Assembly: GCA_902601765.1 (NCBI GenBank)
Contig: CACKOO010000012.1
Span: forward strand, 1 to 38,156
Direction of reading: 5' to 3'
DNA length: 38,156 nt
DNA from: Hydrogenophilales bacterium
GTDB taxonomy: Bacteria > Pseudomonadota > Gammaproteobacteria > Burkholderiales > Eutrophovitaceae
Shown: positions 34,764 to 38,156 of the stretch, in pieces
Layout: each line of letters starts with the position of its first letter
Numbering within the stretch: the stretch's first letter is position 1
Made by a program: the position numbers and the translations under genes
Notes under the pieces: model-generated
The model's database searches: none
What the model saw: only the letters and a program-made list of their open reading frames with translations
What the model was told of the DNA's origin: nothing

Positions 34764-36830
34764 TTAGCGTAGCGAGGCCTCAATATTTCCGCCGTCAACC
34801 GTTAGGGTGGCTGCCGAGGTTTTAGTAGCCTTCGCAAGGTATACAAATGCTGCCGCAACATCTGAACTTAAAACTTCTTGTTGCAAAAGATTACTAGACA
34901 TATATTTTTTTTTATCAAGTCCTCTCGCTGAGGCTCTGGATGAAATGAACTCGTCCGTAAGTATCCCGCTACGAATGCGATCAGCGTTAACCGCGTTAGA
35001 TCTAATACCATCTTTACCATGGTCTAGAGCATATTGCTTCATTAAAAACAGAGTTGCTGCCTTGGGAAGTCCGTATGGTCCAAAGTTTCGTCCCGGGTTA
35101 ATCGCTTGCTTCGAAGTGTTAAAGAGAAGACAGCCACCGGTTTTTTGTTTCAACATAATTTTTAATACGGATTGACAAACTGATTGATGACTCCAAAAAT
35201 TAATTTCGAAGCTCTCTCTAAGAAATTTGGAGCTCACATTCCCGATCTCGCCCTCCGAAGCTACTCCAGCGTTAGAGACTAGGATATCGACTCCTCCAAA
35301 AAGCTCACAAGTTTCAGAAAGCGCAGATTTTATGGATTTCTCCTCAGTAACATCACATTTAATTGCTGTGCAATTAATACTTTTCGAAATTTTGAGTGCG
35401 TTACTAATCGATTTGTCAAGTATTACTACTTCGGCACCTTCGTCAGCAAAAGCCTTGGCGGTTGCAGCGCCAATGCTACCAGCACCTCCTGTAATTACCA
35501 CTACTTGCCTTTGGAGCGGTTTTTCTCGAGATTTGCTTAATTTTGCCTGTTCGAGTGACCAGTGTTCTATCTCAAAAATATCTTTTTCAGAAATACATTC
35601 AAAAGTACCTATTTCTTCGGCATCGCTTATAACTTGGGCATTAACTTCGCCTAGATCAGCTGCAACTTTTGCACTATTTGAACTGTTTCCAGCAGCGAAT
35701 AGACCTAATCCGGGTATTAAAATTACCGTAGGGCAGGGATCAAGTTGTTTTTTTGAATTATCCAATAATAGATTATTCCGAATAAAGTATTGTTTATAAT
35801 TTTCAACATAATTTTTTATTCGTGAGTTTGATTCTGCCTCCCAGTCGGGTAATTTATCAGCAGCAGGACAAGTTAATATGAGAGGTTTTTGTTTTATCCT
35901 GATTACGTGATCAGGAGTTACAGTACCTTTTTGTGAATAGCTCTCCAGATGAGTTCCATTAACGTATTTTTCAATCATCGCGTTATTTCTGTGTTCCAGA
36001 ACGACTCGTCTGGGGTTACTGGAGTTGGTTGACATTACTTTTGCTAACAAACCTCTGAGAATGGGGGTAATCTCTGAGGGAGACGGGACTTGCTCTTTTA
36101 TTTTTGTCTGTTTCAAATGGTGAGTTTTTAATACATCAATTTTTTTCTCTGCCAAATTTACCAGGTAGATCATTCTTTCATAGGCTTGTTTAGCTGAATC
36201 CCCAAAACTGACCAAACCATGTTTAAGGAGAACCATGCCAATCGGCTGTTCATAGTTGTCTTTTACGGACTGGTCAAAGCAAGTTTTACTTTTTTTTGCC
36301 AGAGCAAATCCGGGCATTATGTAAGGAACATAAACGATCTGGTTTCCAAAAACCTCTCTACAGAGATTTTCTCCGTTGGGCTGATTACAGAGTGCTAAAA
36401 TAGCATTTGAGTGTGTGTGGTCAATAAACTTGTGTGGCAAAAATGCGTGTAACAATGTTTCTACCGATGGGTTGGGGGCTGATGCATCTAGCAGATTAAC
36501 TCTTTGAGTGTTCACCATTTTTTCATCTGACAGGTTACTCAGATGTAGTAAATCTTTTAAAGGGGCAATCTTCACCGCTGGGAGGCCTTCAGGTTCAATA
36601 TTTCCAAGGTCCCAACCACTTCCCTTGACACATAAGACCTCTATCGGGCTATTCAAAACTTCGATAGTGGTTTTCACCGAGGTGTTTCCACCGCCATGAA
36701 TAACTAACTTTGGTTCCTGTCCAAGCAACTGCGAGGAGTAAACTCTCAAAGCCAGATCTGAATTTACTCCCTTGAGAGCATATTTAGCTACAAATTGTTC
36801 GGCCCTCGCATCCGACCACTTATTGTCCAA
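34764..36830 (-). CDS. Bifunctional class II aldolase / short-chain dehydrogenase fusion (YuxG/RhaD-ADH type)
   Basis: A 688-residue fusion. The N-terminal half (about 10-230) is a class II aldolase: IHGGGNTSVK phosphate site (44-53), zinc ligands His138 and His140 in HTHSN and His204 in LLKHGL. The middle carries the family's VTPDHVIRIKQKPLIL (304-319). The C-terminal half (about 440-688) is a short-chain dehydrogenase: GGAGSIG cofactor loop (448-454), NAG (520-522), catalytic Ser573, Tyr586 and Lys590 (YGLPK). Characterised relatives split rhamnulose-1-phosphate to DHAP and lactaldehyde, then oxidise the aldehyde. No rhamnose genes are here; instead it follows mtnA by 82 bases. TTG start with GGGAG 7 bases upstream. 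The substrate is therefore more likely a 5-substituted ribulose-1-phosphate (inference). Confidence 0.9.
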   Translation of the reverse strand: MDNKWSDARAEQFVAKYALKGVNSDLALRVYSSQLLGQEPKLVIHGGGNTSVKTTIEVLNSPIEVLCVKGSGWDLGNIEPEGLPAVKIAPLKDLLHLSNLSDEKMVNTQRVNLLDASAPNPSVETLLHAFLPHKFIDHTHSNAILALCNQPNGENLCREVFGNQIVYVPYIMPGFALAKKSKTCFDQSVKDNYEQPIGMVLLKHGLVSFGDSAKQAYERMIYLVNLAEKKIDVLKTHHLKQTKIKEQVPSPSEITPILRGLLAKVMSTNSSNPRRVVLEHRNNAMIEKYVNGTHLESYSQKGTVTPDHVIRIKQKPLILTCPAADKLPDWEAESNSRIKNYVENYKQYFIRNNLLLDNSKKQLDPCPTVILIPGLGLFAAGNSSNSAKVAADLGEVNAQVISDAEEIGTFECISEKDIFEIEHWSLEQAKLSKSREKPLQRQVVVITGGAGSIGAATAKAFADEGAEVVILDKSISNALKISKSINCTAIKCDVTEEKSIKSALSETCELFGGVDILVSNAGVASEGEIGNVSSKFLRESFEINFWSHQSVCQSVLKIMLKQKTGGCLLFNTSKQAINPGRNFGPYGLPKAATLFLMKQYALDHGKDGIRSNAVNADRIRSGILTDEFISSRASARGLDKKKYMSSNLLQQEVLSSDVAAAFVYLAKATKTSAATLTVDGGNIEASLR

Positions 36831-36912
36831 ACTTTTCTCCCTGAAAATCTATAATTTGTAACATACTAAATCATTCATCATTTCTATGGTATTAATCTTA
36901 ACCACAACCAAC

Positions 36913-37980
36913 CTAATCTTGTTTTAACTGCATCATAGTAGTAGAGCTAATTGGCTGTATAACTCCTTTATCGGTAATTAAACCTGTTACTAACCGAGCT
37001 GGTGTTATGTCGAAAGCAGGGTTCAAAGTATTTGGATGGCCAACGCCATGCAGAGAATATTTTTTTTTGGTTGATAACGCTGAATTCATCAGAATTTCAT
37101 CCTGTGACCTTTCCTCAATTGGGATATTTCCAAAGCCCTCTTGGATTTGCCAGTCGATAGTTGGCGAAGGAACCGCTGCGTAAAAAGGCACATGATTATC
37201 GCGCGCACTTAACGCCTTTAGGTAGGTGCCGATTTTGTTGCAAACATCGCCATTAGCGCTAACTCTATCAGCCCCTACTATGACCATATCTACCTGTTTT
37301 TTTTGCATTAAGTGTCCTCCCGCGTTGTCGACAATTAGAGTGTAGGGGACCCCGTTACTTGCTAACTCCCATGCCGTTAAAAGACCTTGGTTACGGGGAC
37401 GGGTCTCGTCAACCCAGATATGCAGTTCAATGCCTTTTTTGTGGGCCAAGAAAATTGGCGCTAAGGCCGTACCAAAATCTACGGTGGCTAACCATCCTGC
37501 GTTACAGTGAGTTAAGATATTGATAGGTTTGCGGTATTTAGAAATTTCTTCAATCAAGCGCAACCCGTGGTTACCGAGCGACAAATTCTGGTTGATGTCT
37601 TCTTGCGCGATTTTATCTGCCTCTACCCAAGCCGCCCCAACCCTATCGGTCAAAGGGGTTAATTTAAGAACTGCTTCCATACGCTTTAAAGCATGTAGTA
37701 GGTTGATAGCAGTTGGGCGAGTATCTGCCAAGATCTTCAAAATAAACTCGATATTCTTATCGCTGGGATCTGATAATAAACCCAAGGCGACGCCGTAGGC
37801 AGCCGTCACTCCTATGAGGGGAGCTCCTCTAACGTGCATATTCTTAATAGCCCGTGCTATTTCTTCAGCAGATCTAATTTGTTGAATGACGAGGTTTTGT
37901 GGTAGCTGCGTTTGGTCGATAATAAATATCGTATGTTGTTTTCGCCAAATACTTTGATAATTTTTCCCTCCTATTTTCAC
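36913..37980 (-). CDS. mtnA: S-methyl-5-thioribose-1-phosphate isomerase MtnA
   Basis: Isomerises methylthioribose-1-phosphate to methylthioribulose-1-phosphate in the methionine salvage pathway (eIF2B-alpha-like fold); relatives also act on 5-deoxyribose-1-phosphate. The 355-residue length is normal. Visible are MHVRGAPLIGVTAAYG (48-63), the catalytic Cys159 in NILTHCNAG, WVDETRPRNQG (189-199) and the catalytic Asp237 in IVGADRV. It begins 2 bases after the stop of the upstream metallo-hydrolase gene and is followed by the aldolase fusion. None of mtnB, mtnC, mtnD or mtnK is visible in the window. Confidence 0.95.
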   Translation of the reverse strand: MKIGGKNYQSIWRKQHTIFIIDQTQLPQNLVIQQIRSAEEIARAIKNMHVRGAPLIGVTAAYGVALGLLSDPSDKNIEFILKILADTRPTAINLLHALKRMEAVLKLTPLTDRVGAAWVEADKIAQEDINQNLSLGNHGLRLIEEISKYRKPINILTHCNAGWLATVDFGTALAPIFLAHKKGIELHIWVDETRPRNQGLLTAWELASNGVPYTLIVDNAGGHLMQKKQVDMVIVGADRVSANGDVCNKIGTYLKALSARDNHVPFYAAVPSPTIDWQIQEGFGNIPIEERSQDEILMNSALSTKKKYSLHGVGHPNTLNPAFDITPARLVTGLITDKGVIQPISSTTMMQLKQD

Positions 37981-37982
37981 TT

Positions 37983-38156
37983 TTAACTTTTGAATCTAAT
38001 TTGTTGATTTTGATCTATGGTTCTAGCTAGATGTTCTGCATGCCACATATAGTTGAGATGGGCAATTGATTCTCCCATAGCGAAAAAAATTTGATGAGAG
38101 TCTAATTTTCTACGAAATAATGTCGGTAAGAGCTGGTAGGCAGTGGTTGGTTCTTC
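37983..38156 (-). CDS. C-terminal part of a metallo-beta-lactamase-fold hydrolase (partial)
   Basis: The last 57 residues of a gene that begins beyond the right edge. The reading frame is EEPTTAYQLLPTLF...LDSHQIFFAMGESIAHLNY..., ending in a TAA at 37985-37983. The 'TAYxLLPxLFrRxLDxHQlfFAmGEaiAHLNyL' pattern is the winged-helix C-terminal segment (LACTB2/BLACT_WH type) of MBL-fold hydrolases common in betaproteobacteria; the catalytic HxHxDH domain would be upstream. Its stop is 2 bases before the mtnA start, so the two are surely co-transcribed. Confidence 0.75.
   Translation of the reverse strand, partial: EEPTTAYQLLPTLFRRKLDSHQIFFAMGESIAHLNYMWHAEHLARTIDQNQQIRFKS

Noticed and set aside
35227..35799. 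190-codon open frame on the plus strand
   Set aside because: Antisense within the aldolase-dehydrogenase fusion, whose motifs are intact in the other frame; composition is Ser/Pro-rich as expected for a shadow.

Overview
The window is an AT-rich (roughly 40% G+C by eye), densely packed chromosomal stretch of a proteobacterium. The best fit is a low-GC, probably aquatic betaproteobacterium-like lineage. This rests on gene neighbourhoods (DUF971-ubiE-ubiJ-ubiB; 2Fe-2S ferredoxin next to an alpha/beta hydrolase; nadD-rsfS-rlmH-maf; DUF6607; a liv transporter flanked by acyl-CoA ligases) and on the PhoB-like sequence. No 16S or other decisive marker is present, so the assignment is an inference. 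I saw no rRNA, tRNA, CRISPR array, insertion sequence, prophage or integrase. No stretch over 300 bases lacks a gene; the largest gap is 34543-34763.

Layout. (1) 1-452: two PhoB-type response-regulator fragments in opposite orientation, a C-terminus on + and a truncated receiver domain on -. (2) 599-3872 (+): a ubiquinone operon of DUF971, ubiE, ubiJ and ubiB. (3) 4038-6982 (+): a phosphate-selective-type porin, a strong terminator, then a phytase-like 'choice-of-anchor I' protein. (4) 7169-8125 (-): a DHH phosphoesterase, divergent from 8190-11752 (+): 2Fe-2S ferredoxin, alpha/beta hydrolase, HemJ, YggS, ProC and YggT. (5) 11759-19246 (-): a DUF6607 protein, maf, rlmH, rsfS, nadD, and the pyruvate dehydrogenase subunits aceF and aceE. 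(6) 19404-28265 (-): a complete branched-chain-type ABC transporter (livG, H, M, substrate-binding lipoprotein, livF) co-oriented with two different AMP-forming acyl-CoA ligases and an AhpD-like protein. (7) 28336-29697 (-): a MATE transporter. (8) 29763-34542 (-): a complete distal valine pathway (isobutyryl-CoA dehydrogenase, 3-hydroxyisobutyryl-CoA hydrolase, 3-hydroxyisobutyrate dehydrogenase, methylmalonate-semialdehyde dehydrogenase). (9) 34764-38156 (-): an aldolase/short-chain-dehydrogenase fusion, mtnA, and the C-terminus of a metallo-beta-lactamase-fold hydrolase.

Functional reading. Most of the window is core metabolism. The two accessory areas of interest are region 9 and region 6. 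In region 9 the isomerase MtnA sits beside a class II aldolase fused to a dehydrogenase, a plausible one-protein version of the methylthioribose/5-deoxyribose 'DHAP shunt'. Region 6 looks like an uptake-plus-CoA-activation module for an unidentified carboxylic acid. The left edge also deserves attention: the phoB gene looks broken and flipped, which is either a real rearrangement or an amplification/assembly chimera.
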